The notes: a model not told the origin generated them from the letters alone. A stretch of DNA of 44,768 bases from Ruminococcus sp. (GCA_022510955.1 JAFLSM010000009.1:14369-59136), one strand, 5' to 3'. Positions 16,634 to 26,182 are shown, numbered from the stretch's first letter. Numbers and translations are program-made.

Positions 16634-18076
16634 TTACAAAATCCTTACATTGAGTGAATCAGTACTTGATGTCGGGTAAGTTCTGTTTGAAGAAAGCACA
16701 ACAACAGTGTCACCCTTTTTAACAAGACCTGTACTGAGTGCCTTATCCATAGCCTGTTTTGTGATAGCGTCTGATGTACGTTTTTCCTCACCTACAAGTG
16801 CTGTCACACCCCAGTTTAGGCAGAGTTTTCTGCATACAATAAGCGAAGTAGTAACTGCAATAACAGGCACCTCCGGTCTGTAATGAATCATTGCTCTTGC
16901 AACCTTACCTGTGGCGCTTTCAACAATGATTGCCTTTGCACCAATCTCGGTTGCAATGTCCTTTGCAGCACGGCAAATACTGCCTCTGATTTTATTTTTA
17001 TCCTTAAATCCATGTTCTTCAATGTACTTATAAAGTGCTGTAAACTCGCCGTTTTGTTCAGCCTCACTGCAAATTGCATCAAGAGCTTTAACGCTTTCAA
17101 TCGGATACAAGCCTGCTGCCGACTCGCCTGACAGCATAACAGCACTCGTGCCGTCATAAACCGCATTGGCAACATCGCTGATTTCGGCACGGGTTGGACG
17201 AGGTGAGGTTGTCATACTCTCTAACATCTGCGTAGCAGTGATAACATATTTGCCCCTTGCAACGCACTTTCTGATGAGCTGTTTCTGTATTTCCGGAAGC
17301 TTGATGAATGGGATTTCAACGCCCATATCACCTCTGGCAACCATAATTCCATCTGCCACCTCAATGATTTCATCCATATCATTAACACCGCTCTGATTTT
17401 CAATTTTTGCAATAATTTCAACATAATCAAAGCCAAGGCTGTCGATAAAATCACGGAGAGTGCAAACATCCTCGTGTGTTCTGACAAATGAAGCCGCAAC
17501 AACATTTGCACCATGAGTAAGACCAAACTCAATATCTTTTCTGTCCTGCGCACTGACATAAGGCATATTGATGTGATAATTAGGGATGTTAATGCTCTTG
17601 CGATTTTTGAGCACACCACCCTCTTTTACCGTACAAACAATTTTACTCTCTGTAACATCCTTTACAACAAGTGAAATCAAACCGTCATCAAGCAAAAGTT
17701 CTCTTCCCTTTGCCTGATCACCCTCTGAATAAAATATATCAACAAGCTTTGGGAACGAAATACTTACTCCGTTATCGTTGCCGTCAACTGTTTTCTTATA
17801 CAATGAAAATTCCTTGCCACTCTCCAATGTTGCTGAGCCGTTTACAAATGTTCCTACCCTAACCTCGGGGCCCTTTGTATCAAGCAAAATTGCAACATTT
17901 TTACCGCTTTCCTTAATAGCCTCTTTAAGTGTGTTGAATACAACCTCAAGTTCGTCATAATTACCGTGAGACATATTAATTCGTGCAACATTCATTCCTG
18001 CATCAATCATCTGCAAAAGCATCTCTTTTGTATTACATGCAGGACCAATAGTACAAACAATCCTTGTTTTTCTCAT
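16634..18076 (-). CDS. pyk: Pyruvate kinase
   Basis: A 480-aa pyruvate kinase. N-terminus KTRIVCTIGPAC...MNVARINMSHG, the MVARGDMGVEIP active-site block near residue 245, and TATQMLESM near 285. It has the A, B and C domains but no extra C-terminal PEP-utiliser domain seen in Bacillus Pyk. It makes ATP and pyruvate from PEP. It precedes aroK by 1 base; linking a PEP-consuming glycolytic enzyme to the shikimate path may be incidental. Confidence 0.97.
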   Translation of the reverse strand: MRKTRIVCTIGPACNTKEMLLQMIDAGMNVARINMSHGNYDELEVVFNTLKEAIKESGKNVAILLDTKGPEVRVGTFVNGSATLESGKEFSLYKKTVDGNDNGVSISFPKLVDIFYSEGDQAKGRELLLDDGLISLVVKDVTESKIVCTVKEGGVLKNRKSINIPNYHINMPYVSAQDRKDIEFGLTHGANVVAASFVRTHEDVCTLRDFIDSLGFDYVEIIAKIENQSGVNDMDEIIEVADGIMVARGDMGVEIPFIKLPEIQKQLIRKCVARGKYVITATQMLESMTTSPRPTRAEISDVANAVYDGTSAVMLSGESAAGLYPIESVKALDAICSEAEQNGEFTALYKYIEEHGFKDKNKIRGSICRAAKDIATEIGAKAIIVESATGKVARAMIHYRPEVPVIAVTTSLIVCRKLCLNWGVTALVGEEKRTSDAITKQAMDKALSTGLVKKGDTVVVLSSNRTYPTSSTDSLNVRIL

Positions 18077-18221
18077 AAAATTTCTCCTATATAAAAAATA
18101 ATTCTTTATTTATACATATATTATATATTATACAGCAACTAAATTCAATGATTGTTCTGTAAAATTTGATAAAAATTCATTTATACAGAATATTATCATA
18201 ATCACTATTCAATCTTTGACA

Positions 18222-18274
18222 GTGAATTATGATGTTCACTAAATAATAGAAGTTCATCTTCGGGACACTATAGC
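18222..18274 (-). repeat. R1 repeat copy (inverted)
   Basis: The reverse complement matches R1 at 7062 and 7167: GCTATAGTGTCCCGAAGAT, then CTTC, then TTAGTGAACATCATAATTCAC. It lies between the cotH terminator and pyk. Confidence 0.65.
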
Positions 18275-18302
18275 TACATAATCAATCCAACTTAGGAAGC
18301 GT

Positions 18303-18335
18303 AAAAAAAGACCCGCTTTTTTCAAAGCGGGTCAA
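18303..18335 (-). terminator. Terminator of the CotH gene
   Basis: On the minus strand GACCCGCTTTG pairs with AAAGCGGGTC and is followed by TTTTTTT. It is about 15 bases after the stop codon. Confidence 0.92.
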
Positions 18336-18348
18336 TATTGAATTTAAA

Positions 18349-20343
18349 TTAAAATTCGTCAATAAGATTAGCAATGTATTTCTGAATGGTCGTTACATCA
18401 TCAATAGTAACCGCACCATCTTTTGTTGTATCGGCTGCCAAACACTGATTATCTGTAAGATTTTCCATTTCGGCAATGTACTTTTGAATCAATGTAACAT
18501 CATCAATGTCAATCTTACCATCCTCGTTTACATCACCAAGTGTAAATTTTGGAGGAATATAGTCAGGATAGAACTGCTCGCTAAGCCAAGCTGATCTGCC
18601 ATGCATCCAATCAGTCATATATTCAAACATACCGCTGACATTCTGATTGTAATGCTTGTTGCCTGATTTTACCATCTTATGTGTGTTCTCATCATAATAA
18701 GCATTCATAAGATTTTGGTGGTCGGCAATCCAACTGCCTGTATCAAGCAACCAGCCACTTGTGTAGTTCATTTCAGCTGAGTCAATTAACAAGTTGTAAT
18801 ACTCATCGGCTGACATCATAATGCCATTGTCGGTTTCACCGTAAAAATCCTTGAGTGCCGGTACAAAATCATTGAACCAAATCTGAGGAACTTCAGCCAT
18901 TACAGATGAGTTTCTTGCAAAGCAGTTCATTAAATTGGTTGAATTCTTTGAAGAAGCTTTCTTACCCTTATACTTGCACCACCAACCGGTGTATTCTTCG
19001 TAGTCATCAACACCCATATATCTCAAATCATACTCAACGCCAACTGCATTACCAAGTGAATTGTCATAATCCCAAACAGGTGAACCGTAGAACTTATATG
19101 TTCCGTTTTCATCCTGTTTCCAAACTAAGAATGTACTTGAAACGCCTGAATCCCAGTTTTTACCAAGCTCATTAATTAAATACAATTTTGCAATAGATTC
19201 TATGTCTGCAATCGTTGAAATATCATTGCTTGTATTTCTTGCAGTTTGATAAAGAGTATTAAACTTTTCAGCTACATACTCTTTAACCTCATTATAACCA
19301 GGATCACCAACTTCAAGCTCGGGCGCTTTGATTGTTACCTTGTTACCGCCTGAACAGTTAACATAATAATCATCACCGTCAACGGCGCTTGCATCAATCT
19401 CGCAAAGGAACGGGAAATCCTCATTTATTGTTCCGTCTTCGTTAAGATATGCCTCGTCGTCAATATCGTTGACTAAATTATTTTTGCCAACCTCTATCTT
19501 TTCACACATCTGGTATGAACCCCAATAAAATCCGTTTACATAGAAGTCAACATATCTTGAATCAGATGCATAAGGCATTCCGACTGCATCTGAAAGATCA
19601 TACAAAACTCTGTTTCTTGAAAGTGAGTCGTCCTGATAGTTTGCAAGAATCGAATACTTTTTGCTTTTGTTCATTCCTGCAATCTTAACATTATCTGTAT
19701 ATGTAATGTTATAGGCTTTCTTTGGTTTGCCCCATGTTGTATTGCCTCTGCCCTTGATTTTTTTAATTGCTGTGTTATCAACCTTGCCGTTTGAATCAAC
19801 TATTGCACCCGTTGCACCTGCACTGCGACTTTTGTCAACATTGAGATAAGACATAAGGTCTGTGCCTTTGCCGTCTGCATTACTGTTGTTGATATAGATG
19901 CCTGCCTCTGCATTTGACTTCATAAATTTGAGTGTGTATTTTTTGCCGTCAGCAGAAACAGAATATGACTTGTCGACCTCATAGCTGACAGTAGCCGTAC
20001 TGCCTGACGCAATGCTTACACCGTTTACCGTAACAGCATTTGAAAATGCGTTATACACATCAACTTTTAAACTATCTGCTGATGTTGGCAAAAAGAAGTA
20101 CTTTACATTAGAATCAATTTCATTAAAGTTCTCATTATGCTTACTTTGCCATGCCTGCCAAGCCTCTGTGTCACTTGAATTTAAAACTCCGTGAACATAA
20201 AGTGCTTTTACTGTGTTAAATGAAATATTACCTGTAGAAACCTCTGATGCCTCACTGCGTATATTTGCAGCACTGACAGGTACAACAGCAATAATACTTA
20301 ACATCATAACGGCAGCCAAAATGACTGACATCAATTTTTTCAT
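18349..20343 (-). CDS. CotH-family secreted protein with C-terminal dockerin
   Basis: A 664-aa secreted protein. Residues 1-25 are a signal peptide (KKLMSVILAAVMMLSIIAVV, then Ala-rich cleavage). Residues about 140-590 are a CotH domain: KGRGNTTWGKPKKAYNI, LANYQDDSLSRNRVLYDL, FYVNGFYWGSYQMCEKIE and the SPVWDYDNSLGN block that fits CotH kinase metal/ATP sites. Residues about 600-664 are a type-I dockerin with two calcium loops, DVNEDGKIDIDDVTLIQKYI and DTTKDGAVTIDDVTTIQKYI. CotH domains phosphorylate spore-coat proteins in Bacillus; dockerin-linked CotH proteins occur in ruminococcal cellulosomes. It is divergent from the neighbouring cohesin-like gene. Confidence 0.9.
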   Translation of the reverse strand: MKKLMSVILAAVMMLSIIAVVPVSAANIRSEASEVSTGNISFNTVKALYVHGVLNSSDTEAWQAWQSKHNENFNEIDSNVKYFFLPTSADSLKVDVYNAFSNAVTVNGVSIASGSTATVSYEVDKSYSVSADGKKYTLKFMKSNAEAGIYINNSNADGKGTDLMSYLNVDKSRSAGATGAIVDSNGKVDNTAIKKIKGRGNTTWGKPKKAYNITYTDNVKIAGMNKSKKYSILANYQDDSLSRNRVLYDLSDAVGMPYASDSRYVDFYVNGFYWGSYQMCEKIEVGKNNLVNDIDDEAYLNEDGTINEDFPFLCEIDASAVDGDDYYVNCSGGNKVTIKAPELEVGDPGYNEVKEYVAEKFNTLYQTARNTSNDISTIADIESIAKLYLINELGKNWDSGVSSTFLVWKQDENGTYKFYGSPVWDYDNSLGNAVGVEYDLRYMGVDDYEEYTGWWCKYKGKKASSKNSTNLMNCFARNSSVMAEVPQIWFNDFVPALKDFYGETDNGIMMSADEYYNLLIDSAEMNYTSGWLLDTGSWIADHQNLMNAYYDENTHKMVKSGNKHYNQNVSGMFEYMTDWMHGRSAWLSEQFYPDYIPPKFTLGDVNEDGKIDIDDVTLIQKYIAEMENLTDNQCLAADTTKDGAVTIDDVTTIQKYIANLIDEF

Positions 20344-20604
20344 TTCACTATCACTCCTAAATCATAAATTTTTCATACATTAATCACACAACCATGCGAT
20401 TATATATATTGTAACATTTACATAAAATTAATTCAATTTAATTTTTGTTTTTTTGAATAAAAATTAAAGATTTTATTGCCGTTTCAATGGTATAAAATAT
20501 TTTTAAGGTAAAACTTTACTATTCATATATTTTTTAACATTATACTTTATTTTTCACAAATCTTTTGATATAATATTATTGATATTTAATAAGGAAGTGT
20601 CGGT

Positions 20605-21615
20605 ATGCAAAACCCAAAAAACAAAAAATCTAAAATCTTTTTAAATATTGCACTCGTTGCTCTGCTTGCACTAACAACTACATCTGCAAGCATGATGATG
20701 GGCTGTGGTTCTAAATCATCAGAAGTTTCTGCAACTCCTGACTCACCCGTTACCGAAACCCGAGTTGTAACTGAAACTCAAATTGTATCTGAAGTGGTTG
20801 AAGTCACAGGTGGCGGATCAGACGACGATTCAAACGACTCGTCAAGCAACAATTCATCAAGCAACAACAGCGCTAATAAAAACAATAGCAGTAATAGTAA
20901 TAGCAATAGCGATAACAATAATTCTAATAGCAACGGAGATAATAATTCCGACAAAAACAGCGGAAATAATTCTAACAATAACTCAAATAATAATAACAAT
21001 TCAAATAATAACAGCGGAAATAAATCCAACGGTAATAATGGCGGTAACAACTCCGGCAATAATTCCAATAAAAACAGTAACAACAACTCAAACAATAATG
21101 GAAATAACTCCAATACCAATAATGGCGGTAATAACTCGGGCAACAATTCTAATAACAATAGCGGCAACAACTCCAATAATAACAACAATTCATCAGGAGT
21201 TCTCAAGATAGGTGGAAAAAGCTTTAATGTCGGTGACACGGTAACTTGTAAACTTAGCATCAAAACTCCCGATATAATTGAAAATTTCCAAGGACAGATT
21301 GTCTATGATACAAAATATCTTGAATGCACCAAAGCAAAGCTTGTTGGTGAGGCAAGAGGCGGAAGTGTTATTAATTTCAGAACAACTCCCGGAATTATCA
21401 AGTTTAACGGTTCGAGCGGTGTTGACGGCTATGACTTTTTAGAAGGCGCTACTATGATAGAGATTACCTATACCGTCAAAGCCGCAGGTAGCACCACTCC
21501 GACTGACAAATGGGATATTGTAAGACGCCTTACAGAGGACGGTAAGGGAATTAACTATATCAGCAACAACAAACCATCTAACGGTATGACATCATCATTA
21601 TCATATTCAAACTAA
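20605..21615 (+). CDS. Cohesin-like lipoprotein with Asn-rich linker
   Basis: A 336-aa protein. A basic start and hydrophobic stretch end at SMMMGC, a plausible though non-ideal lipobox with Cys about residue 34. Residues about 75-198 are low-complexity Asn/Ser/Gly (NNSNNNSGN-type), a long flexible tether. Residues about 199-336 look like a cohesin: LKIGGKSFNVGDTVTCKLSI, FQGQIVYDTKYLECTKAKLV, GATMIEITYTVKA, the nine-strand pattern of ruminococcal cohesins. One cohesin on a lipid anchor would hold a dockerin protein at the membrane. Flanking genes both encode dockerins. The cohesin call is from pattern recognition only. Confidence 0.68.
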   Translation: MQNPKNKKSKIFLNIALVALLALTTTSASMMMGCGSKSSEVSATPDSPVTETRVVTETQIVSEVVEVTGGGSDDDSNDSSSNNSSSNNSANKNNSSNSNSNSDNNNSNSNGDNNSDKNSGNNSNNNSNNNNNSNNNSGNKSNGNNGGNNSGNNSNKNSNNNSNNNGNNSNTNNGGNNSGNNSNNNSGNNSNNNNNSSGVLKIGGKSFNVGDTVTCKLSIKTPDIIENFQGQIVYDTKYLECTKAKLVGEARGGSVINFRTTPGIIKFNGSSGVDGYDFLEGATMIEITYTVKAAGSTTPTDKWDIVRRLTEDGKGINYISNNKPSNGMTSSLSYSN

Positions 21616-21632
21616 ATCATTCTAAACTAAAA

Positions 21633-21655
21633 GGGGCGATAATTCGCCCCTTTTT
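21633..21655 (+). terminator. Terminator of the cohesin-like gene
   Basis: GGGGCGA (21633-21639) pairs with TCGCCCC (21644-21650), followed by TTTTT. Confidence 0.92.
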
Positions 21656-21782
21656 GCTTTATTTATAGGAATTTACATATACATAACAGTCGATCACTAA
21701 AGGTTTACAAAAAACAAACTCTATCTACTCTGTTATTTACACATTAGACACACAAAAAATCTCCAAATCATAATAAATAAGG

Positions 21783-21811
21783 TTGAAAAATATATAAAAT
21801 CGTGGTATTAT
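21783..21811 (+). promoter_or_regulatory. Promoter of the GH25 gene
   Basis: TTGAAA (21783-21788), 17-base spacer, TATTAT (21806-21811), about 40 bases before the start. Together with the terminator upstream it makes this a separate transcription unit. Confidence 0.65.
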
Positions 21812-21854
21812 TCTATCGGATAATTTTACCACATTTTTATATTGGAGCAAGAAA

Positions 21855-22991
21855 ATGAAAAATTCAAAATTTACAAAAATAATTTCACTTGCCATTGTTA
21901 TTTCAACCATATCAGTATTTTCTGTAATTTCAGCAGGAGCAAAGGCTGTTGATATAGACGGTAACGGCTCAATAGGAATCGGAGATGCAACAGAAATTCA
22001 AAAAGTGCTTGCAGGCATAATCGAACCGTCAGATAATTTTTATGATATTGCTGATGTTGATGAAGACGGTAGTGTAAACATAAACGATGTTACATACATT
22101 CAAAAATACCTTGCAGGATTAATTGATGAGAAAGATGAAAAAGAACCGACGAGTGTATCGTTGAGTGCAACAAGTGTTACATTAAAGGTAGGAAATACAT
22201 TCACAATATCAGCATACACAGACATCAACTCTTATTCCGCAGGATTTGAATGGAGCAGCAGCAATTCACAGGTTGCAACTGTTGAACAAAAAGATTCCGC
22301 CAGTGCAGTTATTTCTGCTATGATGCAGGGAACAACAGATATAACAGTTAAAACCTCTAACGGCAAAATGGCAACCTGTACGGTAACAGTTGCAGGCAGT
22401 GATGTAAAATGCATTGATGTATCCACCTGGCAAGGTGACAGTATTGATTTTAATAAGGTAAAAGCATCAGGTATTGATTATGTAATTTTAAGAGCAGGTT
22501 ACGGCAACGAAACTTATCAAAAAGACGATACCTTTGAAATCAACTATCAAAAAGCTAAAGAGGCGGGAATGAAAGTCGGAGCATATTGGTTCTCTTATGC
22601 TATGTCGCCTGACGAAGCTATTGAGGAAGCAAATACTTGCCTTTACTGCATAAACGGAAAACAGTTTGACTTACCTGTTTATTATGATTTGGAATATACA
22701 CCGGCAATCACTCAACTCGACAGTGCGACATATACGAATATGGCTCAAAATTTCTGCAATACAATTAAAGATGCAGGATATAAAGCAGGCGTATATGCAA
22801 GTGCATCAGTTTATAATTATCCTCTGATTTACGATACTATCAGGCAAAACTATTCGGTATGGAATGCAGAATGGAATAGCTATTACACTGTTGATTGTGA
22901 CATTTGGCAATTCACAGACCATGAAAAAATAGATGGAATATACGGTAATGTAGATTGCAGTTACATATATAATCTTAACATTGTAGAATAA
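21855..22991 (+). CDS. Secreted GH25 lysozyme with N-terminal dockerin and Ig-like domain
   Basis: A 378-aa secreted muramidase. Signal peptide about 1-30; dockerin about 31-92 with two calcium loops (DIDGNGSIGIGDATEIQKVL and DVDEDGSVNINDVTYIQKYL); BIG2-type Ig-like domain about 98-180; GH25 catalytic domain about 184-378. GH25 active-site residues are visible: Asp188 in CIDVSTWQG, Asp278 and Glu280 in YYDLEY, and the closing IWQFTD...GIYGNVDCSY. It cleaves the MurNAc-GlcNAc bond of peptidoglycan. Dockerins at the N-terminus of a lysozyme are unusual; most are C-terminal on carbohydrases. A lipoprotein cohesin is encoded just upstream. Confidence 0.92.
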   Translation: MKNSKFTKIISLAIVISTISVFSVISAGAKAVDIDGNGSIGIGDATEIQKVLAGIIEPSDNFYDIADVDEDGSVNINDVTYIQKYLAGLIDEKDEKEPTSVSLSATSVTLKVGNTFTISAYTDINSYSAGFEWSSSNSQVATVEQKDSASAVISAMMQGTTDITVKTSNGKMATCTVTVAGSDVKCIDVSTWQGDSIDFNKVKASGIDYVILRAGYGNETYQKDDTFEINYQKAKEAGMKVGAYWFSYAMSPDEAIEEANTCLYCINGKQFDLPVYYDLEYTPAITQLDSATYTNMAQNFCNTIKDAGYKAGVYASASVYNYPLIYDTIRQNYSVWNAEWNSYYTVDCDIWQFTDHEKIDGIYGNVDCSYIYNLNIVE

Positions 22992-23022
22992 AAAATTTTA
23001 TAAGAAATATTAAAGGGGCGGT

Positions 23023-23063
23023 AAGTGAGGCACTTCGTAAGGAAGTTGCCTCACTTGTTTTTT
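23023..23063 (+). terminator. Terminator of the GH25 gene
   Basis: AAGTGAGGCACTTC (23023-23036) pairs with GAAGTTGCCTCACTT (23042-23056) with one bulge, followed by GTTTTTTG. Confidence 0.9.
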
Positions 23064-23126
23064 GTAATTCGGTCGAATAAATTGAATTTGCAGGATAAAT
23101 TCATATTTTAACAGAAAATTCACAAA

Positions 23127-23312
23127 ATGAGAAGCAAAAAATATCATATATTATTCAACAGTAATAAGCGAAGAATTTTAATAAACTGCCTCAATGAATT
23201 TAGAACTACTCTTATTTTGAAAGGCAGATACACAGAAGTAATTGATGAAGTTTTTATCAAGATATCACAGGCAAGGATTAAGAAATTTAGAATCGCAAAT
23301 AAGGATTCATAA
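23127..23312 (+). CDS. Small mobile-element-associated protein, probably a relic
   Basis: A 61-aa basic protein (MRSKKYHILFNSNKRRILIN..., then LKGRYTEVIDEVFIKI). The pattern xKKYHI..s..ERR.li.cLn.lRn.LI..GRYTdavDE.lIKi is one I associate with small proteins of clostridial conjugative elements; function unknown. No Shine-Dalgarno is visible. It lies beside a broken tnpV, so it is probably a remnant of the same element. Confidence 0.5.
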   Translation: MRSKKYHILFNSNKRRILINCLNEFRTTLILKGRYTEVIDEVFIKISQARIKKFRIANKDS

Positions 23313-23440
23313 GGGACATTATAGTCTGTTAATAATCACCTTAACTACCAAAACTCTACGCCCTATTCCTTATGTATATACTGACTTTTTTAAACTATCT
23401 TTGTCAAATTTTGTAAACATAACAAATCGATTTCCATGAG

Positions 23441-23626
23441 GATAATAATGTTAAATATCTTGCTGAAATCAACAAACAAGCATAGGAAATGTATTAAACG
23501 TTGTAATACGACTCGCCAAACAAGAAGGCGTAACCGAACAACTTAAATTCGAAAATCAAATACTCTTGGGTGCAGAAAATAAATAACATTACCAAAAAGC
23601 ATGAGAGGTTGTTTTTGAAAAAGTGA
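23441..23626 (+). pseudogene. tnpV-like transposon gene, frameshifted remnant
   Basis: Reading across two frameshifts and a TAG gives YLAEINKQA, then LNVVIRLAKQEGVTEQLKFE, then WVQKINNITKKHERL before a TGA. This matches the C-terminal half of the transposon-encoded TnpV family (LAEID.QA...L...EGVTEQLKA.N...WVqkMNNIr...E). No intact frame remains. It marks a decayed mobile element at the left edge of the accessory region. Confidence 0.65.
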
Positions 23627-23641
23627 TTAATATGTAAGGAT

Positions 23642-23678
23642 AAGGCAGCAGCAAATGATGAAAATTTGCTACTGCCTT
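23642..23678 (-). terminator. Hairpin downstream of ABC permease 1
   Basis: A 15-bp stem (AAGGCAGCAGCAAAT at 23642-23656 with ATTTGCTACTGCCTT at 23664-23678). The single non-Watson-Crick position is a G-U pair only in the minus-strand RNA, so it most likely belongs to the permease transcript ending 160 bases away. Confidence 0.5.
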
Positions 23679-23840
23679 AATTACGTTTAACAGCTCGTAA
23701 TAGAGTTTTGTTAAAATAGATATTTGCATTATAATTTTTATTAAGTTTGTGCTTTGACGCTTTATTAGTAAAATAACCAACTACAATCTTTGTTTGATCA
23801 TAAAGAAAATTTACTATCGACTAAAAACTTCCTTATTGCA

Positions 23841-26174
23841 CTATTCAGTTATCAGCTCTTTAATATCTACCTTTTTTATTCGTCTTGAAACGATGTAGGC
23901 GAATAGGAAGAAGCAAACGCAAATTAATGAAATCGGGACAACAAATGTATTTGCTGTGAAGGCAATTTTTAAGGAAGAAATTCCTATACTTCGTAAAAGC
24001 AAGGACATAACTTTAGCTGAAAAAGCTAAACTCAAAACTGAGCCAATTGTTGAGCTTATAAGTGCAACAATTAAAAACCTTACAGCAAACTGCAAACGTA
24101 ACTTTCTGATTTTAAATCCGACTGCTTTATAAATACCAATATCTGTCTTTTCCTGTAGGAATGATTTTTTGCACACCATAATAACAACCACAAGAGCAAA
24201 TATAATCGACAGACTATATATTACCGCTTTCATCGCCAATATCGCCATTTCGATTGTACCGTCCATACTGTCATCATTCTCTATCGTGCATTCCAAAATA
24301 TCTCTATATTTATTATTCAGTTCCTTTGCAATTTCTTTATTGTGCTCGCTGTCGCTTACGCTATAACCTACCCAACTGATATCGTAATCATCAATTCCCA
24401 TACGCTCTATTCCGTCAGCGTTCATTGCGAAGGCTCTGCCAACGTCATTCGTGGTTTGGATAAAGCCTGTAATCAGAAAATCTGCCTTATATCCCCTTTT
24501 TGAAACTGTGACTGTGTCTCCAATATTTATTCCAAGCTCGTCTGATATAAAATCTGTAATAGCAATTTCGTTGTCATAAAGCGGCGCTCTGCCCGTAACG
24601 GTATTCATTACTTGCGGATTTTTATAAATAAAGCAAAATATATTTTCACCGTTTAACGACATATACTCGCTTCGCATCATATACTTCTTTTCAATATTGG
24701 TAGATTTTTCGATCACCTCATCAATTTCTTTTTCTTTTTTATCATACTGATCAGTATCTTTTAAAGAAATGCTAATCTCCGTATATATAATTCCCATAGC
24801 CTCATTTGCGGATTTTGAGTTTATCGTATCACCTAAAGAGGTAATAGTTAGCATAAAGAAAACAAGCAAGGAGGCAATAATAATTGTGCTGATATATCTT
24901 TTCTTGTTTGAAATAAACTGCCTGAGCGCAAGACTTGAAGAAATCAGCTTCTTGCTTATAGGAACTTTAATTCTGCTGTCAAAGTAAATTTCCTTTTTAA
25001 AGCCAGAGATTGCCCTGATAGGAGAAATTCTGCTTATTTTGCGCGTGCTTAACAGTATGAAAAAACCTGAGATAATAAGCACGCTGATTAATATTAAAAC
25101 GCTTGGCACAACAGCTATAGTGTTATCGTTTGGAATAGCAATAATCGGTTGAAAAATATTTCCGAAAAGCTGAGCTACGGGAACGGCAAGAGCAAAGCCT
25201 ATAACAGCACCAATAACCTGTGCAATTAAATATTGTAGAACAAATACAATTCGTATTTTCCCCTTTGAAAATCCCATAGCCTTAAGCACGCCAAGATTTA
25301 CATAGTCAATTTCAACACTTGTAGAAATGCTGTGCTTAATCATAATCAGCACAATAATCATAAGAAAAACAAGGAACACAAGCAGAATTGAAATAATAGT
25401 TTCGGAAAAAAGACCTGTGTAGTAAAGGGATTCTTCTCTGGCCATTGAGCCGAAAGCCTTGTCAATTACCGAAGTGTCAACATTTAACTGACGGCGAAAC
25501 TGCCTGTCGTTTAACTCGCAGTTTTCTGTTTTGTATATTTTTAAGAGATAGTAGTCTTTCTCTGAATTATCAATAAGCGTTTTATAGTCCTCGTCACTGA
25601 CAAACGCCTGTTTCCAGCCAATTGTTGAAGCACCGTTTGTCGGCTCAACAACAATACCGCCGATTGTAAGCTCCATTACAGGTTTGTCGCTATAATCGTT
25701 ATAAACCTTGAGTGTGTCTCCGATTTTAACATCGTCTCTTGTCAGATAACCCTGAGTGACAAATATTTCACCCTTTTTTGGCTTATCCGTAATATTTGAA
25801 TAGTCACTGCAATCATCTTTTAATCTGCGAAATTTTGAGCTGTCATATTTTTGAACATAGCAATTGTTGCCATCTTTTTTGCCGTTAAATTCAAGAAAAC
25901 AATTCGCAACGGTAAGACTTTCAACTCTGTCAACTAATTTGTGGCTTTTAAGACTCGTCATAAGCTCATCGCTCATATTTTCAGCAGAAAAATAGGTGGT
26001 TATGTTAGGCGCATCAGCATATTCAAGAGCATTAGCAATACTTGTTTTGCTGCTTTCACTAATACTAAGAACCGCTGTAAGCGCTAAAGAGATAATAATC
26101 ATCAGAATGATTACGCTGACAAATGAACCCTTTTTGCGGCGGATATTCGCCTTAAGAAGTGTGAGAATTCCCAT
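23841..26174 (-). CDS. ABC transporter permease, FtsX/MacB type (system 1)
   Basis: A 777-aa permease. Layout: TM1 (residues about 15-38), an extracellular domain (about 40-255), TM2-4 (about 260-370), TM5 (about 425-445), a second extracellular domain (about 450-645), TM6-8 (about 650-760). Each 3-TM block is an FtsX unit (GVLKAMGFSKGKIRIVFV and GIYKAVGFKIRKLRLQFA). Large permeases of this kind form part of peptide or antimicrobial exporters with a partner ATPase. The start at 26174 (MGILTLLKANIRRKKGSF) has GAGGTG just upstream; an ATG at 26189 overlaps the ATPase stop and lacks a Shine-Dalgarno. Substrate unknown. Confidence 0.87.
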   Translation of the reverse strand: MGILTLLKANIRRKKGSFVSVIILMIIISLALTAVLSISESSKTSIANALEYADAPNITTYFSAENMSDELMTSLKSHKLVDRVESLTVANCFLEFNGKKDGNNCYVQKYDSSKFRRLKDDCSDYSNITDKPKKGEIFVTQGYLTRDDVKIGDTLKVYNDYSDKPVMELTIGGIVVEPTNGASTIGWKQAFVSDEDYKTLIDNSEKDYYLLKIYKTENCELNDRQFRRQLNVDTSVIDKAFGSMAREESLYYTGLFSETIISILLVFLVFLMIIVLIMIKHSISTSVEIDYVNLGVLKAMGFSKGKIRIVFVLQYLIAQVIGAVIGFALAVPVAQLFGNIFQPIIAIPNDNTIAVVPSVLILISVLIISGFFILLSTRKISRISPIRAISGFKKEIYFDSRIKVPISKKLISSSLALRQFISNKKRYISTIIIASLLVFFMLTITSLGDTINSKSANEAMGIIYTEISISLKDTDQYDKKEKEIDEVIEKSTNIEKKYMMRSEYMSLNGENIFCFIYKNPQVMNTVTGRAPLYDNEIAITDFISDELGINIGDTVTVSKRGYKADFLITGFIQTTNDVGRAFAMNADGIERMGIDDYDISWVGYSVSDSEHNKEIAKELNNKYRDILECTIENDDSMDGTIEMAILAMKAVIYSLSIIFALVVVIMVCKKSFLQEKTDIGIYKAVGFKIRKLRLQFAVRFLIVALISSTIGSVLSLAFSAKVMSLLLRSIGISSLKIAFTANTFVVPISLICVCFFLFAYIVSRRIKKVDIKELITE

Positions 26175-26182
26175 AGCGCACC

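Noticed and set aside
20778..21263. Minus-strand 161-aa Leu-rich frame opposite the cohesin-like gene
   Set aside because: It is the antisense of the Asn-rich linker (AAT/AAC codons read as Leu codons), has no start signal and no family resemblance.
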